Origin: Azohydromonas aeria
GTDB lineage: Bacteria; Pseudomonadota; Gammaproteobacteria; Burkholderiales; Burkholderiaceae_C
Assembly (NCBI RefSeq): GCF_009760915.1
Contig: NZ_VIDQ01000040.1
Span: 1-62,822, forward strand
Reading direction: 5' to 3'
Length of the DNA stretch: 62,822 nucleotides
In this document: in pieces, positions 35,154 through 43,810 of the stretch
How positions within the stretch are numbered: the stretch's first letter is position 1
How the letters are laid out: each line of letters begins with the position of its first letter
Notes under the pieces: model-generated
What the model was told of the DNA's origin: nothing
Seen by the model: the letters and a program-made list of their open reading frames with translations, nothing else
Database searches by the model: none
Made by a program: the position numbers and the translations under genes

Positions 35154-36175
35154 GCTCGCTTTCCTTGCGTGTTTGCCTGTATGGGAAAGGTTTGGTGACT
35201 GCCGTGGGCCTCAGTGCAGTATCCAGCTGCGCTGCGCTAAGGGCCAAGATCAGCAATCCAAATCGTACTGTTTGTGTTGATTCACAAGGCGAGTGGATCA
35301 TGGGCCACGAAGTTCCCATGCCGAGTGCGCCAACAGGTATGGGGAAATTGGCCGACATGGCCACCTTGGCCCTGTCGGAAGCCTTGCAGGACGTGCTGCC
35401 AATGCGCGCCTGCCCGTGGCCACTGCTGTTGTGCCTGCCAAGACCGCGGACCGGATTTGATGCGGATGCGGAAAAAACCTTGGTGGCTCACGTCGAGAGC
35501 GGGATCGGCATGAAATTTACGACTGGCATGGTTGCCGTATGCCACGGACGCACCGGCGTCGCAGTTGCTTTGCGCCATGCCCGGCAGATGCTTGAGCATA
35601 TGTCGGTCGATCGCGTCGTCATTTTGGCGGTGGACAGTCTGTTGGATGCAAGAATTCTTGAGCACTATCTGGAGTCGGATCGACTGCTCACTTCCGTAAA
35701 TTCGAATGGTTTCATGCCGGGAGAGGCTGCGGCGGCCCTCGTGGTTGGTCGTCCGGAGGATCGGAAACGGCTTGAAGTGTTGGGTGTTGGGTTTGGAATG
35801 GAAGAGGCGCATATCGACTCCGAACGACCGCTGCGCGCTGACGGCATGTTGCAGGCCATTCAAAATGCCGTCAGAGATGCAGCCTGCGAAGTGCATGACG
35901 TTGATTTTAGGGTTACCGACCTCGCCGGCGAACACTATTATTTCAAGGAGGCTGCGTTGGCATTGCAGCGTGGCCTGCGCCGCCGCAAGGAAGAATTTGA
36001 AACCTGGCATGCAGCCGAATGCATCGGAGAAACTGGCGCCGTTGCCGGCATGGCGGGATTGTGCTGGATCGATGAAGCCTGCCGCAAAGGATATGCGCCG
36101 GGCACGCGGGTCTTGCTGCATTTGTCTGATGATGCCGGACAGCGTGCGGCACTGATCCTGAATTACGGGCGGTAG
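35150..36175 (+). CDS. degenerate beta-ketoacyl synthase-like protein of T6SS cassette
   Basis: Thiolase/ketosynthase-fold protein, 341 residues. Recognisable parts are SVNSNGFMPGEAAAALVVGR (equivalent to FVPGEGA in synthases), a Cys131 at the nucleophile place (VAVCHGRTG) and IGETGAVAGMAG where synthases have GHTEAAAG. Both catalytic histidines appear lost (Glu294 replaces one; no AHGTGT), so condensation activity is unlikely. Such proteins recur between DUF2169 and DUF4150 genes, probably as effector chaperones. Overlaps the adaptor by ATGA; atypical low GC. Confidence 0.8.
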   Translation: MSSLSLRVCLYGKGLVTAVGLSAVSSCAALRAKISNPNRTVCVDSQGEWIMGHEVPMPSAPTGMGKLADMATLALSEALQDVLPMRACPWPLLLCLPRPRTGFDADAEKTLVAHVESGIGMKFTTGMVAVCHGRTGVAVALRHARQMLEHMSVDRVVILAVDSLLDARILEHYLESDRLLTSVNSNGFMPGEAAAALVVGRPEDRKRLEVLGVGFGMEEAHIDSERPLRADGMLQAIQNAVRDAACEVHDVDFRVTDLAGEHYYFKEAALALQRGLRRRKEEFETWHAAECIGETGAVAGMAGLCWIDEACRKGYAPGTRVLLHLSDDAGQRAALILNYGR

Positions 36176-36177
36176 CA

Positions 36178-37110
36178 ATGGCCAACCAAGTCTATGCCAA
36201 CTCCATGGAGATCTCGTGCAAGGCTGGTGCCGGCAAATCCATATGTGCATTTCCGGATGTGTGCTTCACCCCGCCGCAAACACCGGCAACACCGCCAGGC
36301 GTTCCCGTTCCCTATCCGAACACCGGGTTCTCGTCCGACTGCAGCGACGGCTCCACGACGGTCAAGATTGCCGGCCAAGAGGTGATGCTCAAGGACAAGT
36401 CCTATTTCAAGCGCAGTACGGGTGACGAGGCCGGTTGTGCGCCCAAGAAGAATGTCATCACCAGCAAGATCACGGGGAAAGTGTATTTCAACGCCTGGTC
36501 CATGGACGTCAAGTTCGAAGGCGAGAACGTGGTGCGCCATCTGGACCTGACCACGCACAACCATGCGTCCAAGCCGGGTGCCACACCGCCCGTTCCAGAG
36601 CAGGAGGAAATGGCCGCCGGGCTTCCAAAAATGCCCCTGGACTGCGAGAACAAGACCCGCAGCAATGATGAGCCTTGGTCGAAATGTGATTATCAACAAT
36701 ATTGCAGCAAGATTGCAAAGATAAACCGCCAAGCACGGAACAAGAACAACAAGCTTAATAAAGCTTATAAAAATAAGAGGAGTGCAAAGAAGTTGAAGCG
36801 ACAGAAGAGAAATGCCCAGCGGCGGCATCGTGTCAGATGCGAGCGTGAATTCAATAATGGGACCAAATCCCAGCAGCAGATCAAGCGCCAGTTTGCGCAC
36901 CCCTGTGCTTACCGGGAGTGGAAGAAGAAAGGAAGCCTTGATGATTTTCAGCCTGATCATACCCGCGAGGTCCAGCTGGGTGGGCATCCGAGCAGTCCGA
37001 GCAATTTCAAGTGGATGACGAGTCATGTCAACGCATCCCTCGGCGCAACGCTCCAGAGTTACGACCCCGAGAAGTACTGCGGCGTCAAGGCCACTTGCTG
37101 CCCCGCTTGA
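36178..37110 (+). CDS. DUF4150 PAAR-like effector with HNH-type nuclease end
   Basis: A 310-residue T6SS effector. Residues 1-125 are a DUF4150 PAAR-like spike tip (CAFPDVCFTPPQTPATPPG, NTGFSSDCSDGSTTVKI), followed by a very basic Lys/Arg/Asn-rich stretch (about 178-230). The C-terminal nuclease-like domain has Asp260-His261 in FQPDHTREVQLGG, then His270, Asn276 and VNASLG (285-289). That His...Asn layout resembles HNH/Endo VII toxin domains, so DNA or RNA cleavage is likely. The tail has a CC pair. Foreign codon use. Immunity-like genes follow. Confidence 0.8.
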   Translation: MANQVYANSMEISCKAGAGKSICAFPDVCFTPPQTPATPPGVPVPYPNTGFSSDCSDGSTTVKIAGQEVMLKDKSYFKRSTGDEAGCAPKKNVITSKITGKVYFNAWSMDVKFEGENVVRHLDLTTHNHASKPGATPPVPEQEEMAAGLPKMPLDCENKTRSNDEPWSKCDYQQYCSKIAKINRQARNKNNKLNKAYKNKRSAKKLKRQKRNAQRRHRVRCEREFNNGTKSQQQIKRQFAHPCAYREWKKKGSLDDFQPDHTREVQLGGHPSSPSNFKWMTSHVNASLGATLQSYDPEKYCGVKATCCPA

Positions 37111-37160
37111 GAATGCGTTTTGCGACAAATTGGCATTGCTGTTTTGAGCGTGAGGTATCC

Positions 37161-37676
37161 ATGTGCGCTGCTGTCGTCAATATGGAAGTTTTGGTGAAGG
37201 AACTGTACGCGTGTAATGCGGTTTATGCTGAAATTACGGGTGAGCCCATCCACCAGCAATTGGGAAGACCTGCGGACCCTTCCGGGATTGAAGCGGTGGA
37301 GCAACATGTTGGAGTCGCCATGCCTGAAGACTTCAAAACCTTTTTGCTGCTGCACGATGGCTGGAAGTTTTTTGATGAAGAGCTTTCTATCCTCTCGCTG
37401 GACGAAATGATCCGCGGGACGGTGTATGAATGGATTGGCGCGTTGAAGAGCGAATGGGGTCCTGGGGACAGGGCATTGGAAATGGGATGGGTGTTCGTGG
37501 CGGCTCACGGACAAAACACGGTCACGTTTTTCGATCTGAGCAAGAAACGTCGCGATGGTGGCCTGGATGTCGTCGAGTGGGATGAGGGCGAGGTCGTGCA
37601 GCGCTACAAGAGCTTTACGGCATACTTGAAAGAAACATTGATCGTGGTGAAGGAACTCATCGAGGAAAACCGATAA
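37161..37676 (+). CDS. SMI1/KNR4 family immunity-like protein
   Basis: A 171-residue cytoplasmic SMI1/KNR4 superfamily protein. The hallmark is GIEAVEQHVGVAMPEDFKTF then LLLHDGWKF, followed by SLDEMIRG and the aromatic strand block. This superfamily is the commonest immunity group for polymorphic toxins, especially nucleases. It comes 50 bp after the DUF4150 nuclease, with a GAGG ribosome site before ATG 37161. Longer open frame upstream overlaps the effector and is not used. GC is low like the effector. It is the first-choice immunity gene. Confidence 0.82.
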   Translation: MCAAVVNMEVLVKELYACNAVYAEITGEPIHQQLGRPADPSGIEAVEQHVGVAMPEDFKTFLLLHDGWKFFDEELSILSLDEMIRGTVYEWIGALKSEWGPGDRALEMGWVFVAAHGQNTVTFFDLSKKRRDGGLDVVEWDEGEVVQRYKSFTAYLKETLIVVKELIEENR

Positions 37677-37696
37677 ATTGCGGACGGAAGTAGGCC

Positions 37697-38584
37697 ATGC
37701 AATACCGCATTGGGGATGAGTGGGTCTGTGGCATCGCTCTGGATCTGACACTGTATCTCGATGGGCGTCCCACGCAGGACGTTGCTCGTCGAGCGCTGGA
37801 TGCTTATCTTGCCGTTTGCCCCAGGGACCGGGCTTGTCAGGTCATGCTGGGAGATGTGGGTTTGTGGGACGAATACGAAGGCAAGCCCGCGCCTGAAGTT
37901 TTTGAGAATTATGTTTCACGCTTCGGCACGCCGGGTCACTGGGTATTGAAGGTATGGGATGGCCGGGAGGATGAATGCTCCTGGAGTTTCACCCTGCACG
38001 GCCTGCGCCGCGTGGACGACCGGTCGGCGGCTTCGTTCTGTGAAATACTGCTGCCGCCGGATGCGGCGCCTGAAATTTTGCATGGGCTTGCGCGGTCATT
38101 GATAGAGGTGTTTCCAAATCTATTGTCCGGACACGGTGGTTTTGCTGCGACATTCAATCCCTGGCACAAGGAAGAGGCTTTTGACCAGATCTTTGCCTGG
38201 TCCAAGCGTTATTGGGGCCTCGATGTCCAGGATCTCAATCGCACCTTGCCGGAGGTGCTTGGTGGACTCAAGGGCACGAATTGGCTCACGCTGATCGGGC
38301 CCAAGTGGTGGAACCGGTTGGAGCCGACGCCCCTGCCTGAATGTCCAGCACCGGGACCCTGCATCGCGGGCCGGTCGCCGTCAGGCGCACGACTTGTCAT
38401 GACCGCTCCCGAACCCTCGCTGCTGGACCGGCATGGCAGCGAGTCGGCTGCACCGTACGCGGCCGTGGAAGCCTGGATTTCCAAGGTCCGCGTGCCCTTG
38501 CATGACGAGTTCGCTGGTTTGTTCGAAGCGCGTGCCGCCACTTGGCAGTGGTTGCACCGCTTCGACGCCGACTCGGCTTGGTAG
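37697..38584 (+). CDS. DUF3396 / type VI immunity family protein
   Basis: A 295-residue protein of the DUF3396 type. It has an early strand region (LDLTLYLDGRPTQDVARRAL), the GHGGFAATFNPW block and NWLTLIGPKWWNRL near residue 200. Members sit beside T6SS effectors and are regarded as immunity proteins. It is 20 bp after the SMI1 gene. Residues from about 230 on (RLVMTAPEPSLLDRHG onward) return to high-GC codon use, so the cassette boundary may fall within its 3' end. Whether it protects against this nuclease or a lost one is open. Confidence 0.75.
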   Translation: MQYRIGDEWVCGIALDLTLYLDGRPTQDVARRALDAYLAVCPRDRACQVMLGDVGLWDEYEGKPAPEVFENYVSRFGTPGHWVLKVWDGREDECSWSFTLHGLRRVDDRSAASFCEILLPPDAAPEILHGLARSLIEVFPNLLSGHGGFAATFNPWHKEEAFDQIFAWSKRYWGLDVQDLNRTLPEVLGGLKGTNWLTLIGPKWWNRLEPTPLPECPAPGPCIAGRSPSGARLVMTAPEPSLLDRHGSESAAPYAAVEAWISKVRVPLHDEFAGLFEARAATWQWLHRFDADSAW

Positions 38585-38606
38585 CCTGACCGCAGGCGTC
38601 GCCGCC

Positions 38607-39818
38607 TCAGCACGCCAGCATCCTGAACTCCACCCGCCGATCCAGCGCGTCGCTGGCATCGTCGGTGCCCGTGCCGATCAGGTTCTGCCTGAACCCCGCG
38701 CCGCTGGACTGCAGCCGCGGCCCCAGCTCCGCAGACTCGGCGACGAGCTTCTGCCGGATCGCCAGCGCCCGCCGCTCGGACAGCCGGTCGTTGTAGCTCT
38801 CGCTGCCGCTGCGGCTGGTGTGGCCCACCACGTTCATGCAGGCCTTGGACGCGGCCACGTGCCGGGCGATCTGGCGCAGCCACAGCGGGTAGGGGCCGCT
38901 GATCTTGGGCTCGGGCCAGAAGTCGGTGCTGTTCGGGCTGAAAAGAAACTTCACGCCCAGGCTGTTGTTGGCCACCGCCGTCTCCACCACCTTGCCGAAC
39001 GCCGCCTCGGCGTCGGCATCGCGGCCGAGCTTCCAACTGGAGAGGTAGATGCCGTTGCGCGTGCGCATCTGCTCGCCGGCGGGGTTGTCCAGCGCCGTGC
39101 GGTACAGGCCCAGCGCCTGCTCGTACTGCTCGGCGTTGTAGGCCTGCGTGGCGGCGTTGATGATGGTGGCCACGTTCACGCGCTGGAAGTAGTCGGCATC
39201 GGCCGGCGTGCCGGGCCGCGCCTGCGTGGTGCGCACGTAACCGTCCACCACCTTGTCCTTCACCAGCACGGGGCTGTCGCGGTAATAGGGCGTGGGCGTG
39301 GCATCGAGCCGGTCGTTCACGGCGCGGCTCGAGGCCTGGGCCACGACGTGGCCGCCCTTGAGCTCCACCAGCGACAGGTTGAGCTGCAGCGGCGGGCGCC
39401 CGCCCGGGCGCTCCCGGGCGTCCTGCAGGTGCTGCAGGGTGCCCACGAGCAGGTAGCGCGCCTTGCCCAGGTTCGTGCCCTGGAAAGGCAGCACCTCGAA
39501 CTCGCCGGCACGCAGCCGGGCGCTGACCTTGTCCTCCAGCGCGCGCGTCAGCGCCGACTGCTCGCCGGAGCCGCCCTCGATCATCGGGTCCACCACGACG
39601 CTGCGGGAGGCGAACTGCGCCTTCAGCCCCAGCGCCTGCCGGGCCTGCGTGATGAGGCTGTCCGTGGCGGTGGCCACCGCCTGGTCGAAGCTCACGGCCT
39701 CGGTGCTGGCGGTGGGGCCGGTGGGCGTGGCGCAACCGGCCAGCGCGGCCAGGGCGATGGCCGGCCAGGCCGGGAGCCGGGCTCGATGGGTCATGGGGAT
39801 GTTGGGCGTCGTCTTCAT
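38607..39818 (-). CDS. OmpA-domain lipoprotein of T6SS locus
   Basis: Outer-membrane lipoprotein, 403 residues, with a type II signal (ALAALAGC). A beta-rich N-terminal region resembling CsgG-like proteins (LTRALEDKVSARLRAGEFEV, ARYLLVGTLQHL) is followed by a helical tetratrico-like segment (NAATQAYNAEQYEQALGLY). A C-terminal OmpA peptidoglycan-binding domain (NVVGHTSRSGSESYNDRLSE, ending DRRVEFRML) closes it. Its ATG overlaps the kinase stop upstream (ATGA), so kinase and lipoprotein form a pair. A role anchoring or signalling wall state to the T6SS is inferred. Confidence 0.82.
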   Translation of the reverse strand: MKTTPNIPMTHRARLPAWPAIALAALAGCATPTGPTASTEAVSFDQAVATATDSLITQARQALGLKAQFASRSVVVDPMIEGGSGEQSALTRALEDKVSARLRAGEFEVLPFQGTNLGKARYLLVGTLQHLQDARERPGGRPPLQLNLSLVELKGGHVVAQASSRAVNDRLDATPTPYYRDSPVLVKDKVVDGYVRTTQARPGTPADADYFQRVNVATIINAATQAYNAEQYEQALGLYRTALDNPAGEQMRTRNGIYLSSWKLGRDADAEAAFGKVVETAVANNSLGVKFLFSPNSTDFWPEPKISGPYPLWLRQIARHVAASKACMNVVGHTSRSGSESYNDRLSERRALAIRQKLVAESAELGPRLQSSGAGFRQNLIGTGTDDASDALDRRVEFRMLAC

Positions 39819-41320
39819 TGCTTGCACTCCTGTTTGAGAACGTCGCGCTCTTCGGGCGCCAGGGGCTCGCCCAGCATCACGCGCTGGATGACGTCGGCGC
39901 AGCGGGCGGAAAGCGGGCGCCGGGCCGCCGGTTGAGGCGCCGCGGCTGGCGCGGTACGCGCCGCGGTTGTTTCCGGTGCCGGTCGCGCAGGCGGCGCGTG
40001 GGAGCGCGGTCCGGCGGCTGGTGCCTGCAAAGGCGCGGGCCGCTCGACCCGTGGCAGCGGGGGTTGGGGTGGCGCTGGCGCCACGGCATCCGCCGGCGCG
40101 TTGCGCGATTGCGCCGGCTGGGAATATGTATTGGGTGCGGGTGCGGGTGCGGGTGCGGGTGCGGGTGCGGGTGCGGGTGCGGGTGCAACCGGCTCGGTGG
40201 CAGGGGGACTTGGCGAAGGTGCGGAACTCGGCGCCATGGGCAACGCGGGCGGTGTTGGCCTGCCGGTGCCGCCGCGCGCGAACAGTCCGTAGGCCACCGC
40301 GGCTGCCAGCGCCAGCGCGGCAGCCGTTGCAAGCGCACCCGTGAGCGGTCGGCGCTGCGGCCGTGGTGCCGGCGAAGGCAAGGGCGCTTCCAGCAGCGCC
40401 CGCAGCTCTGTGGCGCTTTGCGGACGGTGCCGGGGCAGCACGGCCAGCGCGCGGTCCAGCGCCTGCAGCAAACCCGGGCCGTAGCGCCCGGCAGCCACGC
40501 GTGCCAGCGGCTCGTACTTGTCCGACAGCAGCCGCTGCAGCGCCGGCGGCGGCGTGCGGCCTGTGATGGCGAAATGGGCCACCGAGGCCAGGGCATAGAG
40601 GTCGGTCCACGGGCCCTGGTGCATGTCGGGCGCGTCGCCGTATTGCTCCACTGGGGCGTAGCCGGACTTGAAGATCACGGTCAGCGCGCGCTTCATGTCG
40701 CTGATGACGTGCCGCGCGGCGCCGAAGTCCAGCAGCAGCGCGCGGCCATCGGGCAGGATGAGGATGTTGTCCGGCGCGATGTCGCGGTGGCAGCATTGCG
40801 CCGCGTGCAGCACCTCCAGCGCCTGCAGCAGCTGCAGCAGCAGCGCGCGCAGCCAGGCCTCGTCGGGTGGGCGGGCCAGCGCCTTGAGGTGTTGCGCCAG
40901 CGTGATGCCGGCGTAGTAAGGCATGGCCATGTAGGCCGTGCCGTGGGCTTGCCAGAAGCGGTGCACCTTGAGCAGCGAGGGGTGGTCAAAGCGCGCCAGC
41001 AGCCGCGCCTCGTTGATGAAGCTGCGCAGCCCGGCGTCGAAGGTGTCGGCGTCGCGCTTTGAGCGGATCGACACCGTGAGCGCCTGCGTGCGCTCGGCCA
41101 GTGCTGCAGGCATGTACTCCTTGATCGCCACCTGGCGCTGCAGCGCGTGGTCCTGCGCGAGGTACACGATGCCGAAGCCGCCGGCCCCGAGCACCGACAG
41201 CAGCTCGAACTCGCCCATGCGCAGCCCCGCCGGCAAGGCGCTGGCGTGCGCCGCCGAGGGGCCGTCGCCCGCCAGCGGCCCGGTGTGCAGCTGCGTGCGG
41301 TCGTCGTCGGGTGTGGCCAT
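39815..41320 (-). CDS. serine/threonine protein kinase with periplasmic tail
   Basis: Hanks-type kinase, 501 residues. Gly loop VLGAGGFGIVYLA, Lys in QVAIKEYMP, catalytic HRDIAPDN (Ala where most have Lys) and DFGAAR. A single membrane span follows near residues 330-350 (LATAAALALAAAVAYGLFA), then a Pro/Ala-rich periplasmic stretch. That stretch includes a run of Pro-Ala repeats encoded by a six-base microsatellite, and it ends in a short helical cap (CADVIQRVMLGEPL). It is coupled to the OmpA lipoprotein gene. Likely target is the T6SS FHA pathway. ATG 41320 chosen; a start six codons up is possible. Confidence 0.88.
   Translation of the reverse strand: MATPDDDRTQLHTGPLAGDGPSAAHASALPAGLRMGEFELLSVLGAGGFGIVYLAQDHALQRQVAIKEYMPAALAERTQALTVSIRSKRDADTFDAGLRSFINEARLLARFDHPSLLKVHRFWQAHGTAYMAMPYYAGITLAQHLKALARPPDEAWLRALLLQLLQALEVLHAAQCCHRDIAPDNILILPDGRALLLDFGAARHVISDMKRALTVIFKSGYAPVEQYGDAPDMHQGPWTDLYALASVAHFAITGRTPPPALQRLLSDKYEPLARVAAGRYGPGLLQALDRALAVLPRHRPQSATELRALLEAPLPSPAPRPQRRPLTGALATAAALALAAAVAYGLFARGGTGRPTPPALPMAPSSAPSPSPPATEPVAPAPAPAPAPAPAPAPAPNTYSQPAQSRNAPADAVAPAPPQPPLPRVERPAPLQAPAAGPRSHAPPARPAPETTAARTAPAAAPQPAARRPLSARCADVIQRVMLGEPLAPEERDVLKQECKQ
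40134..40187. repeat. six-base tandem repeat inside kinase gene
   Basis: Nine units of GGTGCG (the last one GGTGCA) in tandem, coding Pro-Ala repeats on the minus strand. Because the unit is six bases, slipped replication would change the linker length without shifting the frame. Confidence 0.85.
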
Positions 41321-41370
41321 GGCTGCGGGGTTGCGCACCCCAAGTTAGCCCGGCCGAGGCGTGCCGTGGC

Positions 41371-41387
41371 GTGACCTTGGTCCATCG
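41371..41387 (+). promoter_or_regulatory. T6SS common element, GNAT gene copy
   Basis: GTGACCTTGGTCCATCG, 55 bp before the GNAT start. It is alike over about 28 bases with the copy at 41878 (both continue GCCCGA then ATCGCG). Confidence 0.6.
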
Positions 41388-41425
41388 CCCGACCATCGCG
41401 CCGTGCCCAACATCCCGGGACGCGC

Positions 41426-41881
41426 ATGGACATGCTCATGAAGCTCTACACCCTCGGCGACGTGCCGCCGCCGGTGCCGGCTGCCATGCGGCTGCGCAAG
41501 CCGCTGGGGCCGGAGCACGATGGCGCGCTGGGCTGGGTCGAGGCGCACTTCGGCGCACGCTGGCGCAGCGAGGCTGGCGTGGCGCTGGCGAACCGCCCGG
41601 TGTCGATGTTCATCGTGCAGCACCGCGCCGAGCTCCTGGGCTTCGCCTGCTTCGATGCCACCGCGCGCGGCTTTGTCGGCCCCATTGGCGTGCTCGATGG
41701 TGTGCGTGGCAAGGGGCTGGGGGCGGCGCTGCTGTACGCCTGCCTGCACGACATGCGCGCTGCGGGCTACGGCTATGCCGTGGCCGGGCACGTGGGTGCG
41801 CCGGGCTTCTTCCGGCGGGTGGCCGGTGCCATCGAAATTCCGGACTCGACGCCAGGGCTGTACGGCACGCTGCTCCGATGA
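41426..41881 (+). CDS. GNAT family acetyltransferase
   Basis: A 151-residue N-acetyltransferase. The acetyl-CoA loop is VRGKGLGAALLYACL, with a preceding strand GPIGVLDG and a later AGHVGAPGFF. It stands between two kinase genes in the T6SS signalling block and has its own common element upstream. Its stop overlaps the next copy of that element. The substrate, protein or small molecule, is unknown; regulatory acetylation or effector modification would both be guesses. Confidence 0.85.
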   Translation: MDMLMKLYTLGDVPPPVPAAMRLRKPLGPEHDGALGWVEAHFGARWRSEAGVALANRPVSMFIVQHRAELLGFACFDATARGFVGPIGVLDGVRGKGLGAALLYACLHDMRAAGYGYAVAGHVGAPGFFRRVAGAIEIPDSTPGLYGTLLR

Positions 41882-41894
41882 CTTTGGTCCGTTG
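41878..41894 (+). promoter_or_regulatory. T6SS common element, kinase copy
   Basis: ATGACTTTGGTCCGTTG overlaps the GNAT stop and lies 85 bp before the HAMP kinase start. One mismatch (first base) to the consensus. Confidence 0.6.
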
Positions 41895-41962
41895 CCCGAA
41901 ATCGCGGCGCAGCGGGAGCATGCCCGCAACACGCGCAAGGCGCGACAGGCGAGGTTGCAGCC

Positions 41963-43810
41963 ATGGCATCACCGGACGGCTCTCCCGTGCCGACCCCTTC
42001 ACCCGCGGCCGGCAGTGCCGGCTCGCTGGCCGCGACGCGGCCGCCGCAGCGCCCGGCCAGTGCCGACGACGATGACGACGAAGCCACGCGCCTGATACCG
42101 GCCCCGCGGCCGCCCGGCGTCGGTGCGTCTGCAACGGCATCGCCCGGGCTGCCGCCGCAGCCGCTGCGCGACGCGGGTGCAACCTTGCCCGGCGGACCGC
42201 CTGCAGGCGAGGCGCAGGTGCGCCAGGTCGGCCGCTACGAAATTCGGGAGCGCCTGGGCCGTGGCGGTATGGCCACGGTGTTCCGTGCCCACGACCCGAG
42301 CATCGGGCGCGATGTGGCGGTGAAGTTCCTGCACGCCTCGCTGTCGGAGAACGAGGAGGTGCGCGCGCGCTTCCTGCGCGAGGCGCGCGCCGCGGGGCGG
42401 CTGTCGCACCCGAACATCGTCATCGTCTACGACGTCGGCGAGATCGAGGGCCGGCCCTACATGGCCATGGAGCTGCTGCAGGGCCAGCCGCTCAATGCGC
42501 TGATGGACCAGGGCGAGCCCCTGGAGGTGCGCGAGGCGCTGGTGCTGGGCATCCAGCTGGCGCTGGCGCTGGACTACGCGCACGCGCACGGCATCGTGCA
42601 CCGCGACATCAAGCCCAGCAACATCGTGCGGCTGCAAGGCGCACAGACCATCAAGGTCACCGACTTCGGCATCGCGCACATGGACACCGTCGGCGACGAG
42701 CAGCGCACGCGCGTGGGCGACATCCTGGGCACGCCGCAGTACATGTCGCCCGAGCAGACTCAAGGGGAGAAGCTCGACGGCCGCTCGGACCTGTTCTCCG
42801 CCGGCATCGTGCTGTACCAGATGCTGGCTGGGCAGCGTCCCTTCACCGGCGACAGCCTGGTGTCGCTGGCGCTGCAGATCGCCAAGGAGGACCCGCCGCC
42901 GCTGGAGCGGTTGCGCCCGGAGCTGCCGCCGGGCCTGGCGCGCGTGGTGCAGCGCTGCCTGGCCAAGGCGCCGCAGCAGCGCTACCAGAGCGGGCGCGAG
43001 CTGGCCGAGGCGCTGGGCAAGGTGCTGGCCGCGATGGACGAAGCCGCGCAGCAGCGCGACAAGCCGCGCATCGTGCCGTTGCGCGTGAAGTGGGCCGCCT
43101 CCATGGCGCTGGTGGTGGCGGTGGTGATGGGCCTGGCCGCCACCGTGGTCACACAGCGCCAGGCGGCGGCCATGCGAGGCCAGGCCATGGACGTGGGCGC
43201 CGCGCTGGCGCGGCTGATCGCCGTGCAGAACGCCGCGCCGGCGCTGGCCGAGGAATGGGTGACGGTGGAGGTGGCGCTGCAGGAGGCGATGCGCACGCGC
43301 GACCTGCACGACGTGGCCGTGCTGGACCGCGCCGGTGTCGTGCGCGCCTCCAGCCAGGGTGCGCTGCTCAACCAGCCCTATCGCGCACCGGCAGGGCAGG
43401 CGTTGGGTCGGCGTGGCGACGCGGTGCAGGTCACGCGCTACCAGGACGGCACCGCGTCGGTGCTGGGCTTCGAGGCGCCCATCACTTTCCAGGGCAAGGC
43501 CGTGGGCCGCGTGGTGCTGGGTCTGCCCGAGGCGCCGCTGCTGGCCGTGGTGCGGCTGTCGCTGGCGTGGATGGCGCTGCTGGTGCTGGTGACCGTGGTG
43601 GCCGTGGCGGCTGCCATGTATTTCCTGGCCGAGCGGCTGGCGCGCCCGATCCGGCGGCTGGGCAGTGCGCTCGACGAGATTGCCGCCGGCCACGTCGAGC
43701 ACCGTATCGGCGAGCAGCGCAAGGACGAGTTCGGGCTGCTCTTTGCTGCCTTCGACCGCATGGCGCAGGCGCTGCAGTCGCGCCTGGGTCCTCCGGAGCG
43801 CACGCCGTGA
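41963..43810 (+). CDS. ppkA: serine/threonine kinase with HAMP domain (PpkA-like)
   Basis: Membrane Hanks kinase, 615 residues. A Pro-rich acidic N-terminus (with DDDDDE) is followed by the kinase domain: RYEIRERLGRGGMATVF, Lys121, HRDIKPSN (His213) and DFGIAHM. Span 1 is about 376-396, then a short periplasmic sensor, span 2 (about 530-553) and a HAMP segment (RLARPIRRLGSALDEIAAGH). This kinase-plus-HAMP layout suits a T6SS threonine kinase that senses the envelope and phosphorylates the FHA protein TagH. Its stop overlaps the next gene (GTGA). Confidence 0.9.
   Translation: MASPDGSPVPTPSPAAGSAGSLAATRPPQRPASADDDDDEATRLIPAPRPPGVGASATASPGLPPQPLRDAGATLPGGPPAGEAQVRQVGRYEIRERLGRGGMATVFRAHDPSIGRDVAVKFLHASLSENEEVRARFLREARAAGRLSHPNIVIVYDVGEIEGRPYMAMELLQGQPLNALMDQGEPLEVREALVLGIQLALALDYAHAHGIVHRDIKPSNIVRLQGAQTIKVTDFGIAHMDTVGDEQRTRVGDILGTPQYMSPEQTQGEKLDGRSDLFSAGIVLYQMLAGQRPFTGDSLVSLALQIAKEDPPPLERLRPELPPGLARVVQRCLAKAPQQRYQSGRELAEALGKVLAAMDEAAQQRDKPRIVPLRVKWAASMALVVAVVMGLAATVVTQRQAAAMRGQAMDVGAALARLIAVQNAAPALAEEWVTVEVALQEAMRTRDLHDVAVLDRAGVVRASSQGALLNQPYRAPAGQALGRRGDAVQVTRYQDGTASVLGFEAPITFQGKAVGRVVLGLPEAPLLAVVRLSLAWMALLVLVTVVAVAAAMYFLAERLARPIRRLGSALDEIAAGHVEHRIGEQRKDEFGLLFAAFDRMAQALQSRLGPPERTP

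Noticed and set aside
43090..43806. Long N-terminal extension of the deacetylase
   Set aside because: Overlaps the kinase in another frame; a lipobox signal begins exactly at GTG 43807.
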